The position numbers and the translations under genes were made by a program. A stretch of 28,475 bases of DNA from Bacteroidales bacterium UBA4070 (lineage in GTDB: Bacteria > Bacteroidota > Bacteroidia > Bacteroidales > VadinHA17), in contig DFYY01000050.1 in assembly GCA_002383485.1 (NCBI GenBank), positions 1 through 28,475 on the forward strand, read 5' to 3'. Positions 9,212-17,641 of this stretch are shown here, piece after piece; positions within the stretch are counted from its first letter, which is position 1, and every line of letters begins with the position of its first letter. Below the pieces are notes generated by a model. It searched no databases. It was not told where the DNA came from and saw only the letters and a list, made by a program, of their open reading frames with translations.

Positions 9212-10561
9212 ATGAAAAGGAACATTATCATACTGTGCGTGCTGGCGATCTTCGCGGGGCAGGGCGCAACCGGTCAGCAGGTTGTTGAATCGGTGGTTGC
9301 CGTCGTGGGCAATGAAGTCATTTACCTCTCCGAGATTGAGGGTCAGGTGGTACAGCTTAAGGCTGAGCGTGATCCGACACCGGTGGAACAGTTGCGTTGC
9401 CGTATCTTTGAGGATCAGCTGATACAGAAGCTGTTTCTTGATCAGGCCAGGATAGACTCGATAGAAGTCTCCCCGGAATCTGTTGAGTCTGATCTCAACG
9501 GCCGGCTTACGGAATATATCCGCAGGGCAGGTTCAGAACAGGCCCTGGAGTCCTACTTCAACAAGAGCATGACGGAGATCAGGAAAGATCTTCGTGAGAT
9601 GCTCACGAACCAGTATATAGTCCAGGAGACCCAGGGCACAATAGCACAGGATATTACAGTTACACCGGAGGAGGTGAAGAAGTACTACAACTCGATCCCG
9701 CGTGACTCACTCCCTCTGATGCCAAGGAAGGTTCAGCTCAGCATGATATCTGTAGAACCGCCTGACATGGAGGCTAGCAAGGCAGAGGTGCGTCAGAGGC
9801 TTCTCGATCTTCGCAGCCGCATCATCAACGGCGAAAGTTTCAGCACACTGGCTATTCTCTATTCAGAGGATCCGGGGTCAGCCCCCAGGGGCGGCGAACT
9901 TGGGTTCAACACCCGTGGCGAGCTTGCCAAACCGTATGCCGAGGCAGCATGGAGCCTGAAGCAGGGAGTGGTTTCAAAGATTGTTGAGACTGAATTCGGA
10001 TTTCATATCATTCAGCTTGTTGACAGGAAAGGAGATATGGTCAACTCACGCCACATCCTCATGAAGCCGAAGCTGACACCGGAGCAGACCGAATGGGCTA
10101 TTCTCAAGCTTGACAGCATAGCAGCACTGGTTCGCAATGACAGCCTGACGTTTGCCCGGGCCGCCATGAGATACTCCTCTGACAGAACCACACGTGCTAA
10201 CGGCGGTAAGATGGTAAGCCAGAATCCTTCGGAGAGGGTCAACTGGCTTACCCTCGACGAGCTGTCACGCGAGGTAAACCTCGTTGTTCGCAACATGAAG
10301 CTTGGAGAGATTTCAGAGCCATTCCGCACTACTGATGCAAAAGGCAACAACATCTATTGCATCGTCAGGCTTGATGAGGAGATACCGGCTCACAACGTGA
10401 ATATGGATGATGATTACAACTTCCTTGCCGAGGCGGCACTCAGAGAAAAGCAGGCCAGGATGTATGAAGACTGGATCAGGGAAAAGATCAAGAGGACATA
10501 TATCCGGGTCAGCGATGACTTCAAGGGATGCACGTTCCACTATTCCGGATGGCTCGAATAA
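9212..10561 (+). CDS. SurA-like peptidylprolyl isomerase with two parvulin domains
   Basis: This 449-residue protein begins with a Sec signal peptide (about 1-21, cleavage near ATGQQ). The N-terminal chaperone region (VVAVVGNEVIYLSEIEGQ, 28-45, is the usual SurA start) is followed by two PpiC-type domains. The first (about 172-275) has LYSEDPGSAPRGGELGF and GFHIIQLVDRK. The second (about 278-385) starts with SRHILMKP and has YSSDRTTRANGGKM. SurA assists folding of outer-membrane proteins in the periplasm, and it lies between a lipoprotein and an OstA-like gene, which fits. The second domain looks more diverged and may lack catalysis. The stop overlaps the next gene by 13 bp. I avoid the symbol surA because Bacteroidota carry several paralogues. 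Confidence 0.92.
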   Translation: MKRNIIILCVLAIFAGQGATGQQVVESVVAVVGNEVIYLSEIEGQVVQLKAERDPTPVEQLRCRIFEDQLIQKLFLDQARIDSIEVSPESVESDLNGRLTEYIRRAGSEQALESYFNKSMTEIRKDLREMLTNQYIVQETQGTIAQDITVTPEEVKKYYNSIPRDSLPLMPRKVQLSMISVEPPDMEASKAEVRQRLLDLRSRIINGESFSTLAILYSEDPGSAPRGGELGFNTRGELAKPYAEAAWSLKQGVVSKIVETEFGFHIIQLVDRKGDMVNSRHILMKPKLTPEQTEWAILKLDSIAALVRNDSLTFARAAMRYSSDRTTRANGGKMVSQNPSERVNWLTLDELSREVNLVVRNMKLGEISEPFRTTDAKGNNIYCIVRLDEEIPAHNVNMDDDYNFLAEAALREKQARMYEDWIREKIKRTYIRVSDDFKGCTFHYSGWLE

Positions 10562-12273
10562 AAAGTATAATTTCTGCCCTTGTATTCTTGCGGAGCGCAG
10601 CGCACCTCTGCCTCCCGGTCCTTCTCCTGCTGTTTCCCGGCCACCTTCAGGCACAGGATGACCAGGGGCGCAGGGTAGAGATACTTCATTCCGACTCGAT
10701 GAAGTACGAGCGTGTTGACGGACGCACCCGCAACCGGCTTAACGGCAACGTCAGGCTGATGCACAATGATCTTTACATGAACTGTGACAGTGCATGGTAT
10801 TACATCGATTCAAACGAAGTACTTGCATACAGCAACATCCACATCTGGCAGGGCGATACAATACATATACGCGGCCAGTTTCTGACCTATAACGGCAACA
10901 CCCGCAAGGCCGTGCTGACTGAAAACGTAGAGCTGTCAGATAACGAGATGCAGCTCTTCACCGATGAGATAGACTATGATGTCAGCACACAGGTGGCCAA
11001 TTATGACACCGGGGGACGCATTCTGAACGGGGACAACACCTTGACCAGCATTGTGGGTATCTACTACTCTGATCAGAAAATGCTCCATTTCCGCGACAGC
11101 GTGCGAATTGTCAATCCTGATTATGTGATGACGGCTGACACCATGCGTTATGACACCGGCAGGGAGATTGTATGGTTTACCGGTCCCGCCGAGGCTGTGG
11201 GAGACAGCATCTATCTGTATTGTGAGAATGGCTGGAGTGACACCCGCAATGATGTCTCCCAGCTCATGAAGAATGCCATCCTTGACAACCGCGAACAGCG
11301 GATTACCGGTGATACCCTGTGGTATGACGAGAGAAGCGACAAGGGCGAGGCCTTCGGGCATGTGACTATTACCGATACCACCGACAATATAACCGGCGGT
11401 GGCGGTTATGCCTGGTATGAGAAGCGGCCGGAGAGATTCCTTCTGACCCGCACGCCATGGTTCTCGATGTTTGCCGATGATGACACCCTTACTCTCAGGG
11501 CTGACACCCTGAGGGCCATCCCTGTTGCTGACACTGCCGGCGTTAACCACAGGCTGCTGAAGGCGTACTATAGATGCACAATCTTCAGCCGTGAGATGCA
11601 GGGAAAGTGTGACTCCCTCTCCTACTCTTTCCGCGACTCGGTCATCAGGCTGTACGATGACCCCATTGTGTGGTCACGCGAAAATCAGATGACAGCTGAT
11701 TCCATTGCCCTGTTTACGGTGAACAGCAAGGCTGACCGCATGGAGATGTACAACAGGGCTTTCGTTGTCAGTGAGGTTGATACCGCCAGGTATGACCAGA
11801 TCAGCGGGAAGAACCTGTCAGGCTTTTTCGTTGAAAACAGGCTGCACAGGATAAAGGTCACCGGCAACGGCGAGGCTATATACTATGTGGTTGACGGCAA
11901 TGAGCTTGTGGGAGTTAACAGGGCCAGAAGCTCTACAATCGAGATCTTCTTTGAGGATAGCAAGATTGTTGAGATCTACCAGAACCAGAGTCCTGACGGC
12001 ACACTCAATCCGCCTCTGAAGATACCTGACACGGATATGCGGCTCGAAGGGTACAGGTGGCATCCTGACCTGAGGCCTGACCGGATCAGCATGGGCATAG
12101 AAGAACTGTTTCCGCACCCGCCGGAAGCGCCAGTGGAGCTAATCGCACCGGAAGCACCGGTAGTCAGGGATGGTTCAGACCAACTCCCGGTGTTGAAGGA
12201 GCCAGATGATCCTTCAGGTGCCGCGCCAGTGAAGCCCATAAAAGCCGAAGTGCCTGAAGTTGTCATTAAATGA
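10549..12273 (+). CDS. OstA/LptA-like periplasmic protein
   Basis: From the chosen start this is a 574-residue protein with an N-terminal signal peptide (hydrophobic CLPVLLLLFPGHLQAQ; cleavage near AQ-DD). The mature part is a long series of short beta repeats typical of the OstA/LptA beta-jellyroll fold, such as RNRLNGNVRLMHNDLYMNCD, DTIHIRGQFLTYNG and RITGDTLWYDERSDKGEAFG. Such proteins bind lipopolysaccharide and move it across the periplasm; the Bacteroidota versions are long and combine several OstA blocks. The C-terminus is a proline-rich tail (EAPVELIAPEAPV), perhaps a disordered linker. The ATG at 10549 lies inside the last codons of the SurA-like gene, which suggests coupled translation. 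An upstream in-frame start at 10528 would lengthen the N-terminus ahead of the signal and is less likely. Confidence 0.88.
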   Translation: MARIKSIISALVFLRSAAHLCLPVLLLLFPGHLQAQDDQGRRVEILHSDSMKYERVDGRTRNRLNGNVRLMHNDLYMNCDSAWYYIDSNEVLAYSNIHIWQGDTIHIRGQFLTYNGNTRKAVLTENVELSDNEMQLFTDEIDYDVSTQVANYDTGGRILNGDNTLTSIVGIYYSDQKMLHFRDSVRIVNPDYVMTADTMRYDTGREIVWFTGPAEAVGDSIYLYCENGWSDTRNDVSQLMKNAILDNREQRITGDTLWYDERSDKGEAFGHVTITDTTDNITGGGGYAWYEKRPERFLLTRTPWFSMFADDDTLTLRADTLRAIPVADTAGVNHRLLKAYYRCTIFSREMQGKCDSLSYSFRDSVIRLYDDPIVWSRENQMTADSIALFTVNSKADRMEMYNRAFVVSEVDTARYDQISGKNLSGFFVENRLHRIKVTGNGEAIYYVVDGNELVGVNRARSSTIEIFFEDSKIVEIYQNQSPDGTLNPPLKIPDTDMRLEGYRWHPDLRPDRISMGIEELFPHPPEAPVELIAPEAPVVRDGSDQLPVLKEPDDPSGAAPVKPIKAEVPEVVIK

Positions 12274-12310
12274 CCCCTCCAGGCACTCAGTGTACTATTG
12301 CAGCTGTTTG

Positions 12311-12532
12311 CTAGTATTCGTCTTCGTTAAAGAAGAAGTCGTCCTTTGACGGGTAGTCAGGCCATATATCCTCTATACTTTCATAGATATCTCCCTCATC
12401 CTCAATCTCCTGCAGGTTTTCTATGACTTCCATAGGGGCACCTGACCTTATCGCGTAGTCAATTAGCTCGTCTTTTGTGGCGGGCCATGGCGCATCTTCA
12501 AGTTTTGATGCTAATTCAAGTGTCCAATACAT
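12311..12532 (-). CDS. DUF2795 family small protein
   Basis: This 73-residue acidic protein begins MYWTLELASKLEDAPWPATK and continues with DELIDYAIRSGAP, which matches the DUF2795 pattern (a predicted small helical domain). The C-terminus is very acidic and aromatic (WPDYPSKDDFFFNEDEY). No function is established. It is transcribed alone, convergent to the OstA-like gene with a 37-bp gap, and has its own candidate -7 element 38 nt upstream. Small size and acidic character suggest a cytosolic binding protein, but that is inference. Confidence 0.85.
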   Translation of the reverse strand: MYWTLELASKLEDAPWPATKDELIDYAIRSGAPMEVIENLQEIEDEGDIYESIEDIWPDYPSKDDFFFNEDEY

Positions 12533-12569
12533 ATTTGAGTAAGTTATTTGTTACCCTTATTAGAGTCCG

Positions 12570-12577
12570 CAAATATA
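12570..12577 (-). promoter_or_regulatory. Candidate -7 promoter element for the DUF2795 gene
   Basis: On the minus strand this reads TATATTTG, a full match to TAnnTTTG. It is 38 nt from the ATG at 12532, inside an AT-rich gap. The expected -33 TTTG is not visible, only a T-run. Confidence 0.45.
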
Positions 12578-12622
12578 AAATTATTTAGAATAAAAAAAGA
12601 GTTGGGAAGATTTTTAAAGGAA

Positions 12623-13174
12623 TTATTTTGACTTAGTGACAGGAAGCCACTTAACTTCCTCTGTACCAAGCTCATATGTCAGGCGCCTGGTTAGAACAAA
12701 GAGGTAATCCGAGAGTCGGTTGAGGTATTTAATGACGGCGGGGTCTGTTTCTTCGCTCTCATTAAGGCGTAGAATTGCGCGTTCGGCACGACGGCAGACG
12801 CATCTTGCTATGTTGCTTGTAGCAGCCGGGGAATTGCCCCCCGGCAGGATGAATGACTGAAGTTTAGGCAGCTGTACCTCCATCCTGTCAATCGAGCTCT
12901 CAAGTTGTGCCGTATCCTCAATAACAATTCCTTCGGGCACCTTAGCCGACGGGTGCGTGGCAATGACGGTACAGCATGACATGAGTACTGACTGAATATT
13001 GATCAGTTCATCGTTTGGTACACAGAACTGTTCCGCAGAGCGAAGCATCCCTATCCAGGCAATCAGTTCGTCGAGGGTACCGTACGCCTCGATGCGGGGG
13101 TGGTGTTTCGGCAGCCTTACGCCACCGATGACTGATGTCTCGCCCTTGTCGCCTGTTTTCGTATAGATCTTCAT
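12623..13174 (-). CDS. PduO-type cob(I)yrinic acid a,c-diamide adenosyltransferase
   Basis: This 183-residue protein transfers the adenosyl group of ATP to the cobalt of corrinoids, giving adenosylcobalamin. Family motifs are clear: the N-terminal ATP-binding TKTGDKGETS (5-14), the central RCVCRRAER (124-132) and NRLSDYLFVL (152-161), in a five-helix bundle of the expected size. The frame is open upstream to 13279 and would overlap the ABC ATPase gene by 32 bp, but the family begins at MKIYTKTGDKG, so I use the ATG at 13174. It lies 73 bp downstream of the ABC ATPase gene and may share its transcript. I see no cobalamin riboswitch in the short upstream gap. Confidence 0.92.
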   Translation of the reverse strand: MKIYTKTGDKGETSVIGGVRLPKHHPRIEAYGTLDELIAWIGMLRSAEQFCVPNDELINIQSVLMSCCTVIATHPSAKVPEGIVIEDTAQLESSIDRMEVQLPKLQSFILPGGNSPAATSNIARCVCRRAERAILRLNESEETDPAVIKYLNRLSDYLFVLTRRLTYELGTEEVKWLPVTKSK

Positions 13175-13247
13175 AGGAACACCCTGATTGACGCTGTTAA
13201 CGGTCTCCCTTGAGGAACATTCCTTTGTCTGTCTATCTGCCTTAAGG

Positions 13248-13958
13248 TTATTTCTTTCTGACCTCGATCCGGTTTTCATTGATATAGTCAGCTGACACCT
13301 CTCCGTCCATCAGTTTGATAATCCTGTGTGCGTGGCGTGCGATATCTTCTTCATGTGTCACAACTATCACAGTATTGCCGTCCTCATGAATCTTATCGAG
13401 AAGGCCCATGATATCGTATGAGGTTTTGCTGTCGAGGTTACCTGTCGGTTCGTCGGCAAGGATGATTGAAGGGTTGTTGATCAGTGCCCTGGCTATGGCG
13501 ACTCTCTGTCGCTGTCCGCCGGAGAGCTCGTTAGGTTTATGTGCCATCCTGTCCCCCAGACCCACCAGGTCGAGTGTTTTGACTGCATGTTCCTCTCTCT
13601 CATGGCGGGGCACACCTCCGTAGATGAGGGGCAGGGTGACGTTTTCGAGAGCGGTGTATCTCGGCAGCAGGTTAAATGTCTGAAATACGAACCCGATCTC
13701 CTTGTTTCTTATTTCGGCCAGCCTGTCATCTTCCATCTTGCTAACGTCGGTTCCGTTCAGGACATACATTCCTTTCGTCGGAGTGTCGAGGCAGCCGAGG
13801 ATGTTCATAAGTGTCGATTTTCCGGATCCTGAAGGACCCATGATAGCTACATATTCGTTTCTGCTGATATCGAGTGATACTGAACGCAGTGCCCTGACGA
13901 TGACTGATCCTACCTGGTAGTTCTTAACGATTTCCTTAATCTCAATGACTTTATCCAT
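13248..13958 (-). CDS. ABC transporter ATP-binding protein, LolD/MacB type
   Basis: This 236-residue ATPase has all the nucleotide-binding motifs: Walker A GPSGSGKST (41-49), Q-loop (FQTFNLLPRYTALENV), signature LSGGQRQRVAIARAL, and Walker B ILADEPTGNLD followed by the H-loop (VIVVTHEE). The LLPRYTALENV segment is typical of the MacB/LolD/FtsE group, which drives extrusion of lipoproteins, peptides or antibiotics with an FtsX-like permease. No permease gene is adjacent, so the partner must lie elsewhere. A partial -7 match (TAATTTCG at 13978-13985, minus strand) lies 20 nt before the ATG. The last 13 residues after the ATPase core are charged and short. Confidence 0.92.
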   Translation of the reverse strand: MDKVIEIKEIVKNYQVGSVIVRALRSVSLDISRNEYVAIMGPSGSGKSTLMNILGCLDTPTKGMYVLNGTDVSKMEDDRLAEIRNKEIGFVFQTFNLLPRYTALENVTLPLIYGGVPRHEREEHAVKTLDLVGLGDRMAHKPNELSGGQRQRVAIARALINNPSIILADEPTGNLDSKTSYDIMGLLDKIHEDGNTVIVVTHEEDIARHAHRIIKLMDGEVSADYINENRIEVRKK

Positions 13959-14030
13959 GCCTATTACATTAAAGTTCCGAAATTAGTTCAAATAACTCTA
14001 TAATTGACGCTTCGGTGCTGTTATTTTTTG

Positions 14031-15065
14031 TTAATAGCGAATGCGGTAATGGCCCGGGGTAAGGTTATGGAGGCAGAAAATGATGCCCAGGCGGAGTGTT
14101 TCAAGTGAGGCCGTGACAGGACTGTCGGATGCCGGTGAGCTGAACGGGGGTTTTTCTCCTGCGACATTCTCCGGCGGGGTCCGTTGTGAATGTGCACCGG
14201 AGGTTATCTCTGACGGGGCCCACTGTGACCTTGCTCCGACGAATTCTGAGGCCTGCCTCTGCCCGGCCTGTTCTCCGGTGCTGCCGGCTGTCAGGGGAGT
14301 CTGCTGGCCTGTGCAGAGTGATCTCCAGGCGCGTATCATATCACTGTTAAGATGAATATCGTCTGCCACTATTATCATTTTGTCACCCATTTCCGTGATC
14401 CGTTGTGTGTAATCGATCAATGCCGTACCACGGTGGTTGCCGTCGATGAAGGCCATATCAATTTTTGTGCCTGTGCTTTTGAGGTGAGCTATGGCCTGTC
14501 TGAACTCCATATTTAGGACTTCGGTGTTGTCCGCTCCGTGGCGGCGCAGGTTTTCACGGGCTATTGCTGCGAGTTCAGGGCAGCCCTCGACTGTTATCAC
14601 TCTTCTGTGCGGTGCTCCCAGCGCCAGCGCCAGTGTACTGATACCCAGTGATGTGCCAAGTTCGAGGATCACACGGTGGTCATCAGGCCGGTGGGCTGCC
14701 TGCGGTCCACTTGCCTGCTGTTCCGGTACCCGGCCCATGATCCTGTCGAGGCTGGCTGCTATTCTCATCAGAAGGGCAGCCTCCCTTGCCGGCAGCGCAG
14801 CAATTCTGGCAATCTGCCGGATGCTTCGCTCCCGGTGCTGCATAACGGATGACCCGGCTCCTAGATCTGTGACCCTCACCACCCGGCTATCAGACAGCAT
14901 CTCCCTTCGCAGGTTGCTGATCTCATTCATGATATGAGCATCGGTGCGGCCGCCGATCACCTCGGTGATGAAGCTGTACATCAGCGGGCTGTGCACGCCA
15001 TGTCCGGCCGTGCTGCGTGCTGTAAGCAGGTGCGCCGCATATGCCGCTGCCGCGTGAATGTTCAT
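14031..15065 (-). CDS. SAM-dependent methyltransferase with low-complexity insertion
   Basis: From the ATG at 15065 the protein has 344 residues. It begins like a Bacteroidota O-methyltransferase-like family (HGVHSPLMYSFI, 22-33), then has the SAM-binding ILELGTSLGISTLALA (133-148) and the acidic strand MAFIDGNHRG (204-213) and IIVADDIH (231-238). The family C-terminus (LETLRLGIIFCLHNLTPGHY, 321-340) is separated from the core by about 65 low-complexity residues (251-316) rich in S, G, P, Q and E, with degenerate 12-13-residue repeats. The frame is open further upstream to 15629, but that would run antisense through recG, so I reject it. A -7 element lies 30 nt upstream. The substrate is unknown. 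Confidence 0.82.
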   Translation of the reverse strand: MNIHAAAAYAAHLLTARSTAGHGVHSPLMYSFITEVIGGRTDAHIMNEISNLRREMLSDSRVVRVTDLGAGSSVMQHRERSIRQIARIAALPAREAALLMRIAASLDRIMGRVPEQQASGPQAAHRPDDHRVILELGTSLGISTLALALGAPHRRVITVEGCPELAAIARENLRRHGADNTEVLNMEFRQAIAHLKSTGTKIDMAFIDGNHRGTALIDYTQRITEMGDKMIIVADDIHLNSDMIRAWRSLCTGQQTPLTAGSTGEQAGQRQASEFVGARSQWAPSEITSGAHSQRTPPENVAGEKPPFSSPASDSPVTASLETLRLGIIFCLHNLTPGHYRIRY

Positions 15066-15094
15066 TTCTTCAGACAGTTCATTTGAATCCCGCT

Positions 15095-15102
15095 CAAATT
15101 TA
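15095..15102 (-). promoter_or_regulatory. Candidate -7 promoter element for the methyltransferase gene
   Basis: On the minus strand this reads TAAATTTG, a full match to TAnnTTTG and the same octamer as the recQ element. It lies 30 nt from the ATG at 15065 in the 72-bp gap shared with recG. Its position supports 15065 as the start rather than the longer frame. Confidence 0.45.
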
Positions 15103-15137
15103 ACTATTTTCGGTGATAATCTTTTTGATGGTTCCCG

Positions 15138-17243
15138 ATGTCTGAATTGCTTGACAGTGAGATAAAATTCCTTCCCGGTGTCGGCCCGAAAAGGGCTGAA
15201 ACGCTCCAGGCGGAAGCCGGTATTTTCACATTCAGGGACCTGATTTATTACTTCCCCTACAAGTACATTGACAAAACCCGCTTCTACAAGGTAAAGGAAC
15301 TCGACACCGACATGCAGCATGTGCAGATCAGGGGAAAGATCCGCCGGTTCTCCACAGAGGGGGCAGGTCCGGGTCGGCGGCTGACAGCCGATTTTTACGA
15401 TGAGACCGGGATGGTCAGGTTGGTATGGTTCAAGGGTCATAAATGGGTACTGAATGCATACAAGCCTGAAAAAGAATATATTATATTTGGCAAACCCACC
15501 CTCTTCAGCGGGGCGTTCAACATAGTCCATCCCGAGGTGGAGGAGGCAGACAAGCGTGCTGCCCGTGTAGCCTCGGCGCTTGAGGCGCAATACAGTACGA
15601 CTGAAAAGATGAAGGATCATTTCCTTCACTCAAGGGCGATTGCAAAGCTGATAGCAAAAGCCTTTACTATGCCGGGGTTTCGTTTTCCGGAGACCCTCCC
15701 TCCTGCCGTAATCGCACCGATGAAGCTGATGAGTCTTCATGATGCACTTTCCCGGATTCATTTCCCGGATTCAAATAATGATATCGAGAACGCCCGCTTC
15801 AGGCTCAAGTTCGAGGAACTCTTTTACATCCAGCTCAACCTGCTGAGATACAAGGGAAATAGGACAAAAAATACTCACGGTTTCATCTTTTCGGTTGTTG
15901 GTGAGAGGCTCAATTCATTTTACGCGAACAACCTCCCCTTTGCGCTCACCGGGGCCCAGAAGAGGGTGATACGTGAGATCCGGGCCGATCTCGGCAGCGG
16001 GCGGCAGATGAACAGGCTGCTGCAGGGTGATGTGGGAAGCGGCAAGACGATGGTGGCGCTGATGAGCATGCTGATAGGGGCTGACAACGGTTACCAGGGC
16101 TGCCTCATGGCACCCACAGAAGTACTTGCCATTCAGCACTTTAATTCTATAACTAAATTTGTGCAGGGTATTGACGCCAATGTGGCTTTGCTGACCGGCT
16201 CCACGAAGCGCAGTGAGAGGAACCGGATAGAGAAAGGGCTGCTTGACGGTACTATAAACATACTAATTGGTACCCATGCGCTGATTGAGGAGAATGTGCA
16301 GTATAAGAACCTCGGGCTGGTGATCATTGACGAGCAGCATCGGTTTGGCGTGGCGCAGCGAGCCAAACTGTGGCAGAAGAGCGATTGTCCGCCGCATGTG
16401 CTTGTGATGACGGCCACTCCCATTCCCCGCACGCTGGCCATGACGCTGTACGGTGATCTTGATGTCTCGGTAATTGATGAGATGCCGCCGGGACGCAAGC
16501 CGATAAAGACAATGGCGTTTACCGATGCCGAGCGTGAGAAGGTGTTCGGGTTCATGCGCCGGCAGATAGAGGACGGGCGACAGATATACGTGGTTTATCC
16601 GCTGATAAAGGAGTCGGAATCGCTTGATTACAAGAACCTTGATGATGGTCTTGAGAGCATGGCCCGAGCCTTTCCGCCGCCTCAGTATTGCATCAGTGTT
16701 GTTCACGGGCGGATGACATCGAAGGACAAGGAGATCTCGATGAACATGTATCGCCGGGGGCAGGCGCATATAATGGTTGCAACGACTGTTATTGAGGTAG
16801 GGGTTGATATCCCGAATGCAAGCGTGATGGTTATCGAGAGCGCGGAGCGGTTCGGCCTCTCGCAGTTGCACCAGTTGCGCGGCAGGGTCGGCCGTGGCGC
16901 AGACCAGTCGTATTGCATACTGATGACCTCGCACAAGCTCTCGGCAGACGCTACGGAGCGCATCAATACAATGATTTCAACCAACGATGGCTTTGAGATC
17001 GCCGAAGCGGACCTGCGCATGCGGGGGCCGGGTGACCTGGAGGGGACGCAGCAGAGCGGGATGGCATTTGATCTGAAGATTGCCGACCTGGGTAAGGACG
17101 GGCAGATTCTCAACCTGGCCCGGTCTCGTGCCGCGGAGATACTGGCAGATGATCCCGAGTTGGCAGCGCCCGGAAATTCCCTCCTGAAGGTTAATCTGAA
17201 GAGGTTGTTCGGAAAGAACCACTCCTGGTCGGAAATTAGCTGA
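15138..17243 (+). CDS. recG: ATP-dependent DNA helicase RecG
   Basis: The protein has 701 residues, normal for RecG. It starts with the wedge/OB domain (KFLPGVGPKRAETL near the N-terminus, then the 60-130 OB fold) and continues with the helicase core: Walker A GDVGSGKT (297-304), DEQH box (IIDEQHRFG), TATPIPRTLAMTLYGD, and motif VI QLRGRVGRG. The C-terminal MRGPGDLEGTQQSG is the RecG-specific hairpin region. RecG remodels stalled replication forks and Holliday junctions. The ATG at 15138 gives the family N-terminus. It is divergent from the methyltransferase gene and followed by a 398-bp repeat-bearing gap, so it is probably monocistronic. Confidence 0.97.
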   Translation: MSELLDSEIKFLPGVGPKRAETLQAEAGIFTFRDLIYYFPYKYIDKTRFYKVKELDTDMQHVQIRGKIRRFSTEGAGPGRRLTADFYDETGMVRLVWFKGHKWVLNAYKPEKEYIIFGKPTLFSGAFNIVHPEVEEADKRAARVASALEAQYSTTEKMKDHFLHSRAIAKLIAKAFTMPGFRFPETLPPAVIAPMKLMSLHDALSRIHFPDSNNDIENARFRLKFEELFYIQLNLLRYKGNRTKNTHGFIFSVVGERLNSFYANNLPFALTGAQKRVIREIRADLGSGRQMNRLLQGDVGSGKTMVALMSMLIGADNGYQGCLMAPTEVLAIQHFNSITKFVQGIDANVALLTGSTKRSERNRIEKGLLDGTINILIGTHALIEENVQYKNLGLVIIDEQHRFGVAQRAKLWQKSDCPPHVLVMTATPIPRTLAMTLYGDLDVSVIDEMPPGRKPIKTMAFTDAEREKVFGFMRRQIEDGRQIYVVYPLIKESESLDYKNLDDGLESMARAFPPPQYCISVVHGRMTSKDKEISMNMYRRGQAHIMVATTVIEVGVDIPNASVMVIESAERFGLSQLHQLRGRVGRGADQSYCILMTSHKLSADATERINTMISTNDGFEIAEADLRMRGPGDLEGTQQSGMAFDLKIADLGKDGQILNLARSRAAEILADDPELAAPGNSLLKVNLKRLFGKNHSWSEIS

Positions 17244-17270
17244 AATATCTGCTGATCAAGATCATCCATC

Positions 17271-17470
17271 GTTGGACAATAGCTGTAGGCCATTAAGAAT
17301 TGTATGCGGCAGGCCCCACCACCCCAGCCATTTTGTTTGTGGCCGCCAGGCTTTTACAATTCCTGACCCTCTACGAGGGTCCCCATGGAATGAGGTCTTG
17401 CATACATTGGATAATGGCTGTCTTGCATACGTTGGACAATGGCCGTGGGCAATCAGGAATTGTATAATGC
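17271..17470. repeat. Degenerate direct repeats in the recG-rseC gap
   Basis: The 398-bp gap between recG and rseC has no credible gene. Copies related to GTTGGACAATGGCCGTGGGC start at 17271 and 17431, with a shorter one at 17405-17420, and the first and last run on into a variant of AAGAATTGTATGC or GGAATTGTATAATGC. Further on, 17500-17533 holds short AT-rich iterations (AAAATCGCAAATCACGAATC). A weak promoter-like TAAAATTG is at 17615. Nothing else is supported. Confidence 0.5.
17355..17464. repeat. MITE-like 110-bp unit with 12-bp terminal inverted repeats
   Basis: TACAATTCCTGA (17355-17366) and its exact reverse complement TCAGGAATTGTA (17453-17464) bound a 110-bp stretch; the arms extend to about 15 bp with one mismatch. 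Just inside the left arm is the palindrome ACCCTC-TAC-GAGGGT (17366-17380), of the same family as 54-125. No target-site duplication is convincing. It could be a small non-autonomous element or the base of a large hairpin. Confidence 0.45.
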
Positions 17471-17641
17471 AATGGAAGCAAAAAGCATGAATTGCCAGCC
17501 CAAAAATCGCAAATCACGAATCAAAAATCGCAAATCCTCAGCCCTTTAGACCTTTATACCTTCAGACCACTTAAAATTATGACTATTGTTCTGTATTTTT
17601 TCCCGGTAATTCCTTAAAATTGCCCTTTCAATAAAATATTG

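Noticed and set aside
13175..13279. N-terminal extension of the cobalamin adenosyltransferase
   Set aside because: The family begins at MKIYTKTGDKG; the extra residues overlap the ABC ATPase gene and look random.
15066..15629. Long N-terminal extension of the methyltransferase
   Set aside because: It is antisense to recG, and the family start (MNIHAAAAYAAHLLTA) fits the ATG at 15065 with a -7 element upstream.
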